A stretch of 64,000 bases of DNA from Pontederia crassipes (GCA_030549335.1 CM060196.1:17256501-17320500), one strand, 5' to 3'. Shown: positions 1 to 11,574, counted from the first letter of the stretch. Notes: generated by a model from the sequence alone, not told the origin. A program made the numbers and translations.

Positions 1-371
1 GTTCTTCTCTGGCTGTCCGGGTAAGATCCCTGGTTGTCTTGAAGATGACGCAGCTTGTTGAGCTATCTGATTTTCCAACATTTTGTTATGAATGGAGAGG
101 CTTTCAATCTTCTCAAACATTTTCTGCATCAAAGTGTCATGTTTGACATATATTTCTCCATCATTACTTCTAGCTTGTTGGTAGAAGATGACCCTTGTTC
201 TGTCGAGGAATTTTGATGTTGTGCTCTCTGATTGAATCTATTTTGCCAAATGGGAGCCTGGTTTTGTTGAGAATTATTTTTGTAGGAAAACTTTGGATTG
301 TTTCTCCATCCTGGATTGAAAGTGTTAGAATATGGGTCATTATTTGATGGATAAGGGTCTATAGCATTAGC

Positions 372-1429
372 TTATTGTTGGTGCCCTTGCTGTTTTAATA
401 GCTCACAGTGCACAGAAATATGATCGGGTGAACCACATATTTCACAACATCTTGCTATCATATTGACAGTTGGAGTAGCTTCATTGAGTCTCAGTCGACT
501 AATTGTTTTTTGAACTATATACTCCACCTTGGAAGAAAAATCCTCACCGTCAAGTCGAGTTTGAGTTAATGCTGCAGACTCATTAGACCTTGAATGAGTC
601 AGGAAATGTTGATTCCTAGCTATTTCTTCTATAAGTTGGTAAGCTTCATCTACATTTTTCTTTATAAACACACCATCTCCAGCGTTGTCAAGCGTCATTT
701 TTGAAGTGTAATTAAGTTCATTGTGGAAGGACTGGACCAAAATCCATTTGCTTAAACCATGATGAGGGCACGACCTCAGCAATGTCTTAAACCTTTGCCA
801 AGCTTCATACAATGTCTCTTGGTCTTTTTGCACGAAACCAATGACTTGATTTCTGATTCTTATAGTTTTGTTGGGAGGGAAATATTCCGACAGAAATGCT
901 TTTACTAGTTGCCCCCAAGTAGTTAATTCCCAGGGTTCCAATGATTATAACCATTGTTTGGCTTTACCCTTAGCGAGAAAGAGAAGACCCTCAGTCTCAA
1001 TGCTTCTGGCGATACCCCATTTAGCTTAGTTGTCTCGCATATTTCCAGAAAATCTTTAAGGTGATGATTTAGGTCTTCATCTGGGGTTCCTCCAAATTGG
1101 TTTTGTTGGATCGTAGAGTTTAGAGATGATTTTAACTCGAAATTATTGGCTTGAATGGCAGGCTTCAGAATTGCAGACTCCAGTCCATCTGCGGTAGGAG
1201 TATAGAGTTCTTCTAATGATGGAACCGGTGGTCGCGGTTGAATTGGCTCTTCTTGTTCAGCCATCATTTCGATCTCTAGACCAGAATTCTCCTCGAACTC
1301 TATAGATTGAATGCTGCTTGTACCTTCAAAAAGGGATGTTCTATGCTTGTATTCTCGCACCCTTCTCTTAAAAGTTCGATCTATTTCAGGGTCTAATTCA
1401 AGTAATTGACTGCGAACATTTCTGGGCAT
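372..1429 (-). pseudogene. gag region of the Athila/Tat-like element
   Basis: Capsid-type gag region of the gypsy element. The upstream half is acidic and proline-rich (EEPIQPRPPVPSLEELYTP) and the downstream half holds the conserved gag core with W-G-x-L-x-x-A-F, Y-F-P and LYEAWQRFKTLLRSCPHHGL, ending in CCEICGSPDH. Retroelement origin is clear from these motifs; the lineage call (Athila-like rather than Tat-like) is from the PHHGL segment and is less certain. Fossil copy. Confidence 0.85.
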
Positions 1430-1524
1430 ATACTAATCCTTGAAATCAAAGATAAAGATTCAGCCATGAATAGCACTTAATTAAACTAAACGAAGATAAA
1501 AAGAGAGGAATTAATTAATCGAAA

Positions 1525-1542
1525 TCCCCGGCAATGGTGCCA
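1525..1542 (-). other. primer-binding site of the gypsy element (tRNA-Asp type)
   Basis: Read on the minus strand it is TGGCACCATTGCCGGGGA, two differences from the plant tRNA-Asp complement TGGCGCCGTTGCCGGGGA used by Athila/Tat elements. It sits about 11 bases inside the LTR edge, preceded by CGCCAAGTTTT, which is the usual spacing sequence in this group. Confidence 0.8.
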
Positions 1543-1553
1543 AAAACTTGGCG

Positions 1554-2624
1554 TGAACTTATCGTAGTTGTGAAGTTGCGGATTTTCATATAAAAAAAAT
1601 CTAGCCACGTTTTAAATTTTACTCGAGAGTTCACGCAACTGCAAGTGCACAGGTCGAGTAGAAATCCTGAGTGTAATAACCCCGTTGATTTAGATTAATT
1701 AATTACTCTATTTATATCTCAGAAATCATTATAGAATTATAAAAAAATAAACTAGATGCGTGAATGAATTTAGATAAAAAGAAATAAGGAAATAAGGTAA
1801 GAAAAGATTAAGGAGTGAAGGGAAGGATTCTCTCGTGATTAACTTGTTGATGCTATTGCAATTGACGTATCCGTTCATCAAGAAGGGGAATTACTACTGA
1901 TCACTAATTTAAGATCACTGATTAAGGAAACTCTCATCTCTAATCAGTAAAAGGGTTCGATCTCTCGATTCTTACAACCCAACCTATTAATCTTACACTA
2001 ATTATCAGAACGCGGATTGACTCCTCACTCGACTGTCAGGATTCTCGTCTCATAACAGTCACTTTCGTAGATCTCTCGATCTTTCTAACAAAATATGGAT
2101 CAACAATTACTAGAAGCATAACAATCAGGTGGCTGATTTCTCATCTCGGATAAAATCGGCCAGAGCAGAAAGACAATTGATCTCTCGGTCTAATTGAAAT
2201 CAAATGTAAATTCTAAATAGCCATGCATCATGTAAATGAAATGAGAAGTCAACTTCAAAATATCAAAAGGTCGGAATAAAGAATCAGCATCAACAAAGTT
2301 TGTTTCACGAGAGAGTCATAAAATTCTTCTTTAGTTCTTCATCGTCTCCCCTCTGGTTTTCTCCCTTCACTTATGTTTCATCCCTGTTCAAAATTCAAAT
2401 TTCGTCTCCCCTCTGGTTTTCTCCCTTCACTTATGTTTCATCCCTGTTCAAAATTCAAATTTCGAAAAGTGGTTAGTCCTTTCTTTTACTCGTTCAACTT
2501 TTTCACTAAAAATTAATCAAAACATTTAAATACGTCCGACTTTTATGTAAAATCGTGGATTTAATTGCAAGGATTATAAGTACAAAAAGAGGTGATCACC
2601 CACATCCTCTACTTGTGATGTGCA
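1554..2624 (-). repeat. 5' LTR of the Athila/Tat-like element
   Basis: Bounded by TG at 1554 and CA at 2623-2624 on the plus strand, adjoining the primer-binding site. About 1.07 kb. It contains many short ATCTCTCGAT-like motifs and an exact 60-bp tandem duplication. The outer edge is chosen from the TG...CA rule only; the partner LTR is outside the window, so the edge may be off by tens of bases. Confidence 0.6.
2342..2464. repeat. 60-bp exact tandem duplication inside the gypsy LTR
   Basis: Two back-to-back copies (2342-2401 and 2402-2461) starting TCGTCTCCCCTCTGG, with no visible difference, followed by the first three bases of a third copy. Confidence 0.95.
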
Positions 2625-3276
2625 GGGCTCGCTGGACACTTAGGCATTTCTCAACCAATAACTATTATGGGTTGGCATTTCTAAAAAAATATAAAAAATA
2701 AGATATTTGATTTTATTTCATTAATTTCATCCTATATTTTGATTTAAGATTTTTTAAAAATAAAATATTTTAAGTATGAAAATAATATTTAAATATTGAG
2801 AAGACTTATTTATTCTTTAAATAAATATTAAATAATATTCATATAATACAGAAAATAAGGAAAAAAATTAAAAGAAAAATAAAAATTGATGATCAGATAA
2901 TCCAACCCAAGGTCTCGTTTATTGCAAAGAAGAGCTTTAATTCAACCCGACTTCATATGATATTTCCACAAGTCGAATAAACAATAGCAAAAAGATGAGT
3001 ACTAATAGGACTCTTTTATAATCCTACTACAGTTTCTTTTTCTTTTGCAAATTTTAAATAATAATATTGCACTCGTTTCAAAAAATAATAATATTGCATA
3101 GTGACTTATATATCATAATATACGTGGCAACATTATCTTATTTGCTAGTTAAATTCATCAAAAGAAAATGACGAATTTTCGATGAGTAATATTCTTTGCA
3201 TTTCCAGACAAATTATGTGACGAAATAAAATATTCTTTCGATAGTACCGACGATATAAATTCATTAGTATTTGACC
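2625..3276. other. AT-rich intergenic DNA, no gene seen
   Basis: Low-complexity A/T-rich DNA. The only open frames are short and lack any recognisable motif. Confidence 0.6.
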
Positions 3277-3690
3277 AACGGGTTTAGCCTTTGGTATTAT
3301 CGAAAAATTTCCATCCGCCACCAGTGATACCAAAGATTAGGCCCATGGGTACTTGTATTAATAATAAAATATATTATAGTATTATATAATAAAATCAGAA
3401 TATTTTATTATTAATATCAACGGGTCTAGCCTTGAATATTACCAAAGGATTTTCATCCGTAAGTAATACAGAAGGTGTGACCCATCCGTACTTGTATTAA
3501 TAATAATATATGTCATAATATTATATAATGAAATCTTAACATTTTATTGTTAATACAAGTTCCAACAAGTCTAGGGATGGAAATCCTTGGTGTCCAGCCT
3601 TCGGTAGCACTGAAAGCGGAATCGTCAGTAATTATATTTATAATAAAATTTATGTCATATATATATATTATATTTTTTTTCTAATTTTTC
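3277..3690. repeat. degenerate tandem repeat, about 142-bp period, 2-3 copies
   Basis: Copy 1 (from 3277) and copy 2 (from 3419) both start AACGGGT(T/C)TAGCCTT and both contain TACTTGTATTAATAATA followed by an ATTATATAAT(A/G)AAAT block; a third, more diverged copy starts at 3564 (AACAAGTCTAGGGATGG). Each unit has a CCGTTGG/CCATCCG-like GC part and an AT part. This could be an internal array of a CACTA element whose end lies at 5767, but that link is only inferred. Confidence 0.7.
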
Positions 3691-4431
3691 TTATATTTTT
3701 TTCTTCATGAATTAATAAAATAATATAACAAATATATACTTAATTTTCATTTTCTCATAATTTTCTTTAATATTTTATCTTGTTACTCATCTGTTCACTT
3801 TATTTTTCTCATTAATAATAAAACAAATAAAATTAATAATGTTAAAAAAATTAATTTTACTTGGGTCTGTCTATTATATTTTTTATAATTTTTAAATATA
3901 TTATTCGACTTCATAACACATTACCATTTGTCATATTTTTTTGGCCTTCAACTTCATAATTGTTATTTATATTTATACTTAGTTTAAAAATCTTAAATTA
4001 GTTATATCTTGAATAAAAAGTTCACTTTTTATACAGAAGAATACGTGTACATCTACTTTTTTTATAATTTAATTATAATTAATGAAATAATATATAAGGT
4101 TATTTCCTCAAACTTTCCCTCAACTACATCGATTTTTAACGTCTGCCCGTAACTTTTGAACATACCCTAGCGCCCCTTAAACTATTTCGCATTTTTCATT
4201 TCCATCCATCAAGATATGTTAACTTTTTTGTTATTTCATTATTATATGAATTCACGAGGGTAGTTTAGCCATTCAATAAATCAAAAATTGAAAATAATAA
4301 GAAAATTAACAGATCTTGATGAACAGATCAAAGTGGAAAATGCATAATAGTTTAGAGGGCATTATGGTAAGTTCAGTAGTTAAGGGATGCAAAAAATCAC
4401 CATAGTTCAGAGAAAGTTCGAGGAAATAATC

Positions 4432-4434
<3 letters not shown>
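3691..4434. other. AT-rich intergenic DNA, no gene seen
   Basis: No coding pattern or recognisable element. A segment at about 4090-4440 (TTTCCTCAAACTTTCCC near one end, GAAAGTTCGAGGAAATAA near the other) is a weak inverted repeat and may be an old MITE. Confidence 0.4.

Positions 4435-4478
<44 letters not shown>
4435..4478. repeat. TA dinucleotide microsatellite
   Basis: About 22 uninterrupted TA units directly abutting the MITE at 4479. Confidence 0.95.
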
Positions 4479-4481
<3 letters not shown>

Positions 4482-4689
4482 ATTGATGTACCTTCAGAGG
4501 GGAGTTGCTCTAAAGGGATGCTGAGCGCATTTCGACCGTTGATTCACTAATCAATAAATTTCATAAGAAGTGATTAAATCTCATCATTTAAAAATAGCAA
4601 TTATTTCAACCGTTGATCAATGGATCAACGACTGTGATGCGCTCAACATCCCTTCAAAGCGAAAGGTGCTCAGGAGGTACATTAATCCC
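4479..4689. mobile_element. palindromic MITE, 211 bp
   Basis: Terminal inverted repeat GGGATTgATGTACCT at the left and its complement AGGTACATtAATCCC at the right, extended as an imperfect inverted repeat of about 50 bp (AAGGGATGcTGAGCGCAT against its complement). Flanks are TATATATA and ATATATA, so the target was the TA tract and the duplication length cannot be fixed. A TA-rich target and GGG ends would fit PIF/Harbinger (TWA target) or Mutator-like MITEs; I cannot choose. Confidence 0.8.
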
Positions 4690-5324
4690 ATATATAGATA
4701 ACTTTATCTATATTAGAGGAGTAATATAATATATATTATTTATATCTATATCAAAAGAGTACATGTCCATCGTAACAATAAATTAATTATAATTCATTAT
4801 GAAAAGTAAGAACATAAAGCTACAACTATATGACCCTTCAACTAATAGTATATAGGATAAGTCTTGATCAAGATTAAGATTAGGATATATGTGTCTTAGG
4901 ATAATATTAATATATATAATATTGTTAGTATGTACACATTTTGATTAAGATTAGTATTACATATACATTAACATACATATACATTAACATTATAAAATTA
5001 ATAATAAATTTTCCTACCGAATTATAAATTTATAAAGCTAATTTTCTTTCAATTAATTCTATTAAAAATATTAAGATACTTTTACAAGAAATATTTATTA
5101 AAAATAAAAACAAATATTGATAAAATTATTTATAAAAAAACATATTATGTCTTTTATAATATGTTCTTTTGTATATTTTTAAAGAGTCATATTGTGATTT
5201 ATAAAAAAAAATCATTATGTTAAAATTTTAGTGCACATTAATTAAGGATGTAATATAATACAAGAGTATATTTGATATTTAACTATAATGTGACATATTA
5301 TGTCTATTAATGCTTCCATCTGGT
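4690..5324. other. AT-rich intergenic DNA, no gene seen
   Basis: Contains repeated TAGGATATATG/TTAGGATAAT-like and TACATTAACATACAT words, otherwise nothing recognisable. Confidence 0.5.
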
Positions 5325-5767
5325 GGCCCGGGTCTGGCCGCCGACGCTGCCCCTCTCTCTTAACTCTGGCTGTCCGTAGCCACGACGGCTAAATTATTTA
5401 TATTTTAAAAAATTTTCCGACGTCCAAAACTTCGGCCGCCATTAGAAGTTCCGAAAGACATCGTCCGTCGAAAGTTCCGAAGGGCAGCTAACCGATGGAA
5501 GATTTGAAGGGCGGCGGACCCTCGAAACTTTTGAAGGGCGGTTCCCTTTACAACTTCCAACGGCTATGGCCCTTCAAAACTTCCAATAGGCATCACCTAT
5601 GTTCCGAAGGGCATTGACCCGTCTATAATTTTGACGACATCCTCCGTCGAAACTTTCGATGATTTTTCTATTATCGATGATAGCTTTTTTTATCACCGTC
5701 TACATGTCAAAAAATATGAGATTTTCGACGAATTTAGCCATCGAAAATCATAAAAAATGTTATAGTG
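5325..5767. mobile_element. right end of a CACTA (En/Spm) DNA transposon with subterminal repeats
   Basis: The segment ends in ...AAAAAATGTTATAGTG at 5767, which read on the minus strand is CACTATAACATTTTTTATG, the terminal motif of CACTA elements, followed inward by GATTTTCGATGGCTAAATTCG. Inside lies a GC-rich degenerate array of about 27-bp units (5420-5660) built on CCGTCGAAAGTTCCGAAGGGC, as in the CCGTCGG-type subterminal repeats of plant CACTA elements. No transposase reading frame is visible and I could not find the matching left end, so this is a fragment or deletion derivative. Confidence 0.6.
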
Positions 5768-6875
5768 ATTGCATAATGTTTTTCATCAGCCACAGCAAGA
5801 ATTGCACTCAAGCTGAAAGAACATCATTTTACTTGAGATTTGCTCATCCATGTTCAATCTTGTAACATGTCGATATAGTATAATAAAGTTCTTTTTTCTA
5901 ATTCAGGAATAATTAATAAAAGGAGGCTTGATGCTGCAACTTGAGTACTTTTACTATGTTAAGAGTTTGTGAAGATAACTATTTTAGATTTATGTCAGAA
6001 AGTGTAAAATTTATTATTTTGTATATAAAGTGGTGACTTTTTATTCTTCCTCTTATGATCTCTACTACATAGCGACTTTTATTTGCCATGAACATCATAA
6101 AAAATAAGCTTTGAAGCAAGATTGAAGATTAATTCCTCTGGTATTATTAATTAACTTCTACTAATAGTAATAAGGGGTGACACATTCTCTCTCCTCCATT
6201 CAAATTTTAAAATAAAAAGTAGCAGGCTAAAAAATTTTTAAAAATGGGGTAGGAGATGAGGGACCTCTCACCTCTCTAGGCACATGTAGAAGAGGAAGGT
6301 CTCTCCGTGCGTTCGAAAATGACATAGGATCCGAAGTAAAATACGCCCTCGCACTACCATGGTCACCCGATACACTGCGAAGTAAAAGACAATTCCTATT
6401 CTTTAAGAATTAATTTAGATTTTTTCATCCGTAAAAAAATGCCTATATAAATTTCCTAGAGCCCGAATACAAAATAATTTGAATTGTATTCCTTATTTAT
6501 TTTTCATCTAATAAAATTTTGCGTCACATTAAAATCCTGGATTCATTTTTCGGTGCATAATTTCTCTCATACAAAATCTTAACAAGAATTAATATGTAAG
6601 TGATGTTTGATATATGCCACATTCATTGTTTAAAATAATTTTCTATCTAAGAGCTTGATTGGATTGAGGATTTTGAAGGATTGAAATATGAGAGTACGAA
6701 TTATGTTTGAGTATTTATTTTATATTAGTTAGGAGGAATGAAGTAGAGCAAGAGTTGTTCAAGACATGAGAACTAAAACAAGATTTTATGAAGAGGCCTT
6801 CTATATAATAAAGAAATATATTTAAAATATATTTTTCTAACTATTTTAGATGCAAAATACTAATCATTTTTTCAT
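5768..6875. other. intergenic DNA, no gene seen
   Basis: Mostly AT-rich. The stretch 6180-6400 is less AT-rich (AGGTCTCTCCGTGCG, ACGCCCTCGCAC) but has no open frame or recognised repeat. Confidence 0.5.
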
Positions 6876-7735
6876 AATTTACTGATGAAAAATTATTAAT
6901 CAAAATTTATTAAGTTCTAGCATTTCTTTCCCACTCCTATCACTTTTTTTGCTATTGATAAGATAGCTATGCAGTTTAATCTTTCTTGATACATTGTTGA
7001 TTCTAAATAAGATTTTATTAATTTTAATTTTGAAAAACTTTTTTCAACTAAATCAACGATTATTGAAATTGTTAACATTATTCTATATGTATTTGTAAAA
7101 GTGTCAAATCTTTTATATGATTATCTCAATAGGGGTATTATCATTTATTTGAATAATTTCTCTTAAAATTTTCAACTCTCAAAATAAATCTAAACCATCA
7201 ATATAAGAGATATCATTATATTTTAAATAAAATTTAAGATCAAGAGAATATTTAAAGTCTCATTGTCTAAAGATCTTAATTAATTTCTTGCCACAAGATA
7301 AAAAATCATTTTTTTTCATACAATGTGAATTCTTCAAATTTACATTGAAGTGAAAAATGATTTTGTCATGTGTATAAATAATCAGTTCCAACATATTTCT
7401 TAGATGATTTAGTTTTCATTACTATCATTTTCATCAAATTATTTTTTCTATGTACAATACGTTTTTTTTAAGAAATTTAGGTTCAATGTTCATTTTGAGT
7501 GCAAATTCCTTAGCTTAAATAATTGCATTTATAAATCTTCTTCTCTATACTTTATTGATAACAATTCTTCTCTATATTTTTTAAAACTATGATATGACCA
7601 TTTATTTGATCAATAACAACACATATCCTTTGATTGTAAATTTTTGTTAATGGAATTAACCGTAAATAATGTATCATACCAAATAGTCATTCCAAGTAAA
7701 AAATCAAAATTAAAAAGATTAGAAAGATTGCAATA
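6876..7735 (-). pseudogene. decayed hAT transposase (TTF-type/DUF4371 plus hAT dimerisation domain)
   Basis: Minus-strand translation in shifting frames matches the plant TTF-type hAT family: near 7700 TIWYDTLFTVNSI-like text (here TWNDYLV then IH), QSKGYVLL near 7630, a basic RKKRIVHRKNN segment near 7450, and at 7080-6960 the hallmark C-terminal dimerisation block EKSFSKLKLIKSYLES then TMYQERLNCIAILSIA. Several stops and frame changes interrupt it, so no product is made. Family knowledge: hAT transposases dimerise through this C-terminal block. No terminal repeats were found around it. Confidence 0.8.
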
Positions 7736-8210
7736 TTTTATGGAATAAAGAGAAGATATCAAATAATTAATGCTGGATTGTTGTCTGAATGTTAAGGAGT
7801 ACTAAAGATTATTTGAGTAGATGAGCCTATAAAGAGGGAGTCAATTAAGATCCTTATTAATTATGAAATCAATTAATCATAAATAAGTTATTTATATTGA
7901 TTGGAGCAATGATGAGGTCTCATAAACAGTATGAGATTTCTTGGTTGTTATAATTTATTATTGACACTTTACATATTTTCAATTATATGCACAATGTGAA
8001 TAATAGAAATAAATAATATATGAATTATTATGGGGCCTCGAATAATTGGTAGTCTCTAGTAAGGGCTTTCTTTGCTTGGGCCTTGGTCTTCCTGGGGTGG
8101 ATAGCTGATTCCTTCTAACATCATATTTCATTTAACTAAATCATTGGAATGCTAATAAATTAACAATTTTAAACCAAATTAATTCTTCCTCTCCCTTCTC
8201 TTTCTCATTA
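7736..8210. other. intergenic DNA, no gene seen
   Basis: AT-rich; probably the 5' part of the decayed hAT element and unrelated flank. Nothing further recognised. Confidence 0.5.
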
Positions 8211-8613
8211 GGGCATGTTTGGCTAAGCTTATAATTTTAAACTAAAATGAGTTATAAGTAATTTTAAAATTTTCTCAGTGTTTAATAACTATTGATGAGC
8301 ACTTATTTTACCTACTTATAAGTAAGAAAAAATAAGCTGGGGGACCCTAGCTTATTTTGTGTGAGAAAAAAAGATAATCTCTTTGAACAATAAATGTACT
8401 TTTTTACCCTTAAAATATACATAATTTTTATTCACATATTTTTTCTATTATAATATTAAAAACTTTTTTATCATTTGACAAAAATAATAATTTTAAGTTT
8501 TTTATTACCAAACAAGTAACTATTTATTTTTAAAAAATCAACTTCAACCATTAAACTACTTATCAGCACTTCAACTTATCAGATATTTTATATCAGCTAA
8601 GCCAAATGAACCC
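8211..8613. mobile_element. MITE, about 403 bp, Tourist/PIF-Harbinger-like
   Basis: Left end GGGCATGTTTGGCTAAGCTTATA and right end TCAGCTAAGCCAAATGAACCC are imperfect inverted repeats of the GGGC..GTTTGG type common in plant MITEs. The flanks are TTA on the left and TAA on the right, compatible with a TWA target. The interior is AT-rich and non-coding. Confidence 0.75.
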
Positions 8614-9542
8614 TAACATCTCTCTTGGTAAAGGGATATTATGACAAAACAATTTTTATCCATATTTATTTTTTTAATCTATATTTATCTCTCATTTTTA
8701 ATTATTTGAAAATAGATTAATGAAATAATTACAAAAAATATAATATAATAAAAAATTAGATCAAATTTGACAGAAAGAGAAGTAAAACTTAATTAAGTGA
8801 TGAAAAAGAAAACTTAATCAAGTAATAATGAACTATATGATAAATACTTGTTAGTCATTAAAATTTTAATATTTAGTACATAATGAAAGGTAAAAACAAC
8901 TTTTTTTTCTAAAAATAAAACTTTTATTATTCCGCCACACATTTTTTATAATTTATTATATAAATATGAATTTTCTAATGACATCAATCATCACATCAGT
9001 CCACCACACTCTTTCGTTATTTATTTCACAAACAAGGCCTAGGAATATGATGGAATATAGCACGTTAAAGAGTTAAAATATATGATTACTTATCTGATCA
9101 AATTTAGCATGATATTAGAGACAATCATATAAAACATTCCATATACTGAATAGAATTAAACCAAAGTTATCAATAACATGCATATGAAAAAATGCTAAAA
9201 ATAAAAGTTATCAGCATGAGATCACTGACATGTACATAGGGTAAGCTACTCTATACACTTCAATAACACTGGCATAATTAAGAGCAGAGATTAATTAAGG
9301 TAGAGGCATCTAATAAGCCTTACCTTAATTTCCGAAAAATAGGCAAAGAACAAAAATTGGAAAGAAAAAAAGATAGAGCACATCCATCATATTAGAGTAC
9401 AAAAAAAGTTGCAAGGCATAGCAAGAACAAGCACTTGTTCTTTTGTATTCACAAAAAAGACTAAACTTAGGAGCACTTGCAGCATAATTTACACGGCCCG
9501 TAGCTGCATGCGCTCCCATGCATTTTCTTGTTCATGGCTTCG
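8614..9542. other. intergenic DNA and 3' flank of the CONSTANS-like gene
   Basis: AT-rich. The last few hundred bases before 9542 should include the 3' untranslated region of the gene on the minus strand, but I cannot place a poly(A) site with confidence. Confidence 0.5.
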
Positions 9543-11003
9543 TCAATATACGTAAGGCACTGCAGCGATTCCCGCTACAGACGGCGGCGGGGGTGACCGC
9601 TTCACGAAGCGGCCCTTCATCCTCGGGCGCTTCTCGGCGTTCAGCTTCCGGACCTCGTACCGGATCTTCTTCGAGAAGAGCCGCGTCCGCCGCTTCTCTC
9701 GGTACCTCGTCACCTTCGCTTCCCGACCGCCGCCGTCGCCACCTCCCATGGCGGCGTGCAGGCCTGCTGATCCGTAGAGTGCCCCTTGGACGTCTCCTCC
9801 TCTACCTAACCACGTCCCCTATGAACACAGAGTTTAGAACAATTAATCGCCAGGCTACGCAAACAACGTGATCGAGCGCGTCAAGCATATGGCATGGCTG
9901 CTTACTGGTGATTCCGGCCAGCGGTCGTCTAGGCAAAACTGCGGGCGTTCGCCGCCCGTCCATGGCGAAGGCGAAGATCCGTTGGAAGACCAGGCGGCGA
10001 TGACCGCCTCGTAGTCCAGACGCAGTATCCTTTTCGACTTGATCCCCGTCAGCGCCACTGTTGCACCGGGAACCGCTTTGTGCTCCTCCTCGATTGGTCC
10101 CGTCGCCGTCGGCGACATGTATCCGGGTTCAAGGTCGAGCGCCTCCTTCGAGATATCGAACTCAACGTCCAGCCCACAGCACGCGACGTCCAAAGCCACG
10201 GCCTCCATCTTCACCTTACGTTTGTCGATAGCGTTCATGTCAGCTTCCAGCACATCTGACTCCATCAGAGCGAGCGCGTCGATGCAGAAGGCATCGTCGT
10301 CGAGGTTCTGTCCGAGCAGGCTCTCCATGTCGGCTGCGAACTCTTCGAGGTCCATGTCCGAGGGATGGAGCCCGGCGAGGCAAATGGCATCGGCGAGAGC
10401 GCAACCTCCGAGGCCACCGGGGGCAGCTTTGCAATCGAGCGACATCGTTTGCACCATCGGCTTGGTATCCTCCTGAGCCGAAGGGTATTCATCGTCGAGC
10501 GGGGCCGGTGGCGGGGAGCAGAACTCCGCGAGCACGGGGTCGAAAACCGGCACGCGATAAAGCAGCTGCTGCTGCTGATCGTCATCGTCTGAAAGCGACT
10601 CGAGGTCCGGAACGAGGGGCTCGGCCTTGGCGGCAGCCCCGGGCTTCCCCCTGGGGGTCCGCGCCTTTCGCTTGAACCCGTGAATCCAAGCGGGCTCTTC
10701 GTCATCCTCCGAGGCGCCCAAGGACAGGGGCGACGACGGCGTCACGGAGGGCGAAGAGGAGGGGGAGGAGGAGGAGGAGGACGCGACCTTGATGCGGACG
10801 CGGTGGTGGCGCCGCGCGACGGGGTTGGCGGAGTGGACGGACGAGTCACAGGGTTGACAGAGGAAGGCGTCGTCGGCGGCGCAGTACCAGCGGGCTCGCC
10901 ACTTGAGGCAGCCATCGCATGCCCTCGCCGTCCTTGCGCCAAGCGCTCCGGCTGTGGCCGCTGCCGCCTTCTGCTTCGTACCGACCGATTGGTGAGAGCT
11001 CAT
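9543..11003 (-). CDS. CONSTANS-like protein, one B-box plus CCT domain (COL16/COL6-like)
   Basis: Two exons: 11003-9906 (366 codons) and 9818-9543 (91 codons and stop), joined across an 87-bp intron (donor CCA|GTAAGC, acceptor TTCATAG|GGG, phase 0), giving 457 aa. Residues 29-67 are a single B-box with C29, C32, C41, D44, C49, C52, H57 and H66/H67 as zinc ligands. A conserved [16 protein letters not shown] segment follows near residue 107, then acidic and poly-Q stretches typical of a transcription activation region. Residues 399-440 are the CCT domain ([20 protein letters not shown] and onward), which carries the nuclear signal and contacts NF-Y proteins and DNA. One B-box, a divergent middle and a single intron before the CCT match the COL6/COL7/COL8/COL16 subgroup, whose members act in light, flowering or chlorophyll and branching control. 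The coding region is very GC-rich. It looks intact. Confidence 0.95.
9819..9905 (-). other. intron of the CONSTANS-like gene
   Basis: 87 bp with canonical GTAAGC donor and CATAG acceptor. Its position just ahead of the CCT-encoding exon is the conserved position in the COL family. The reading frame is kept only if it is removed. Confidence 0.9.
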
Positions 11004-11099
11004 GGTGGCGGTTCTCCAAGTGTTCGTTCAAATGCCTCGCCCTACTCTTCAAAAGTGGTTTCGCGTTAAAACCGCACAGTGGAAGGGCGCGCGCGGAGG

Positions 11100-11107
11100 T
11101 TTATAAA
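11100..11107 (-). promoter_or_regulatory. TATA box of the CONSTANS-like gene
   Basis: TTTATAAA, about 97 bp upstream of the ATG, followed at 30-35 bp by a plausible start region, giving a short 5' leader of about 60-70 bp. The next 250 bp upstream are GC-rich, unlike the AT-rich surroundings, consistent with a core promoter. Position-based inference. Confidence 0.6.
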
Positions 11108-11227
11108 CGTACCGAGTAGTTCCTTCACCAACGGAGGTGGGGCCCCAAAAGGAAGGGAGAGCTGCGCTTTTGGACAGGTGGCAACCCACTAGAGGTAGAG
11201 GAAGCATCGCGGGGCCCGCGGCGCGGT

Positions 11228-11233
11228 CTTATC
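11228..11233 (-). promoter_or_regulatory. I-box (GATAAG) in the CONSTANS-like promoter
   Basis: CTTATC on the plus strand reads GATAAG(A) toward the gene, about 225 bp upstream of the ATG. I-boxes are frequent in light-regulated plant promoters; a six-base match on its own is weak. Confidence 0.3.
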
Positions 11234-11443
11234 TCGACTGCCATTGGCGGAGGAGGTGAAGGCCATCCGCTGCTGCGCGATCTCATTGGTCGAGCTGTCG
11301 CGATTGGAGATTTCTTGTGGGGCCCGACGAGGAAGGGGACCGTACCGTCGCGTTCTGGGCTCCAGAAGAGGACTTAAATAATTTTTGTGGGCCGTTGCGC
11401 GTGGTCCACTCGGAGACGTAGGTAAAGAGGTCTCTTTTTTTTG

Positions 11444-11574
<131 letters not shown>

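Larger units (their letters stand above)
1..2624 (-). mobile_element. Ty3/gypsy retrotransposon, Athila/Tat-like, 5' part only
   Basis: An LTR retrotransposon on the minus strand whose 5' LTR lies at about 1554-2624, followed by a primer-binding site at 1525-1542 and gag at about 1429-372; pol would lie beyond the left edge of the window. The gag protein carries a Retrotrans_gag-type core (KDQETLYEAWQRFKTLLRSC, then PHHG) and a short CX2C-type cysteine motif near its end, as in the Athila group. The primer site resembles the tRNA-Asp complement used by Athila/Tat elements. The copy is broken (a few breaks in the visible part), so a fossil of moderate age. Confidence 0.85.

Noticed and set aside
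5659-5865. 68-residue frame near the CACTA end
   Set aside because: It crosses the transposon terminus and has no recognisable motif.
10240-11119. Several GC-rich frames overlapping the CONSTANS-like exon on both strands
   Set aside because: They are shadows of the GC-rich coding exon with no domain of their own.
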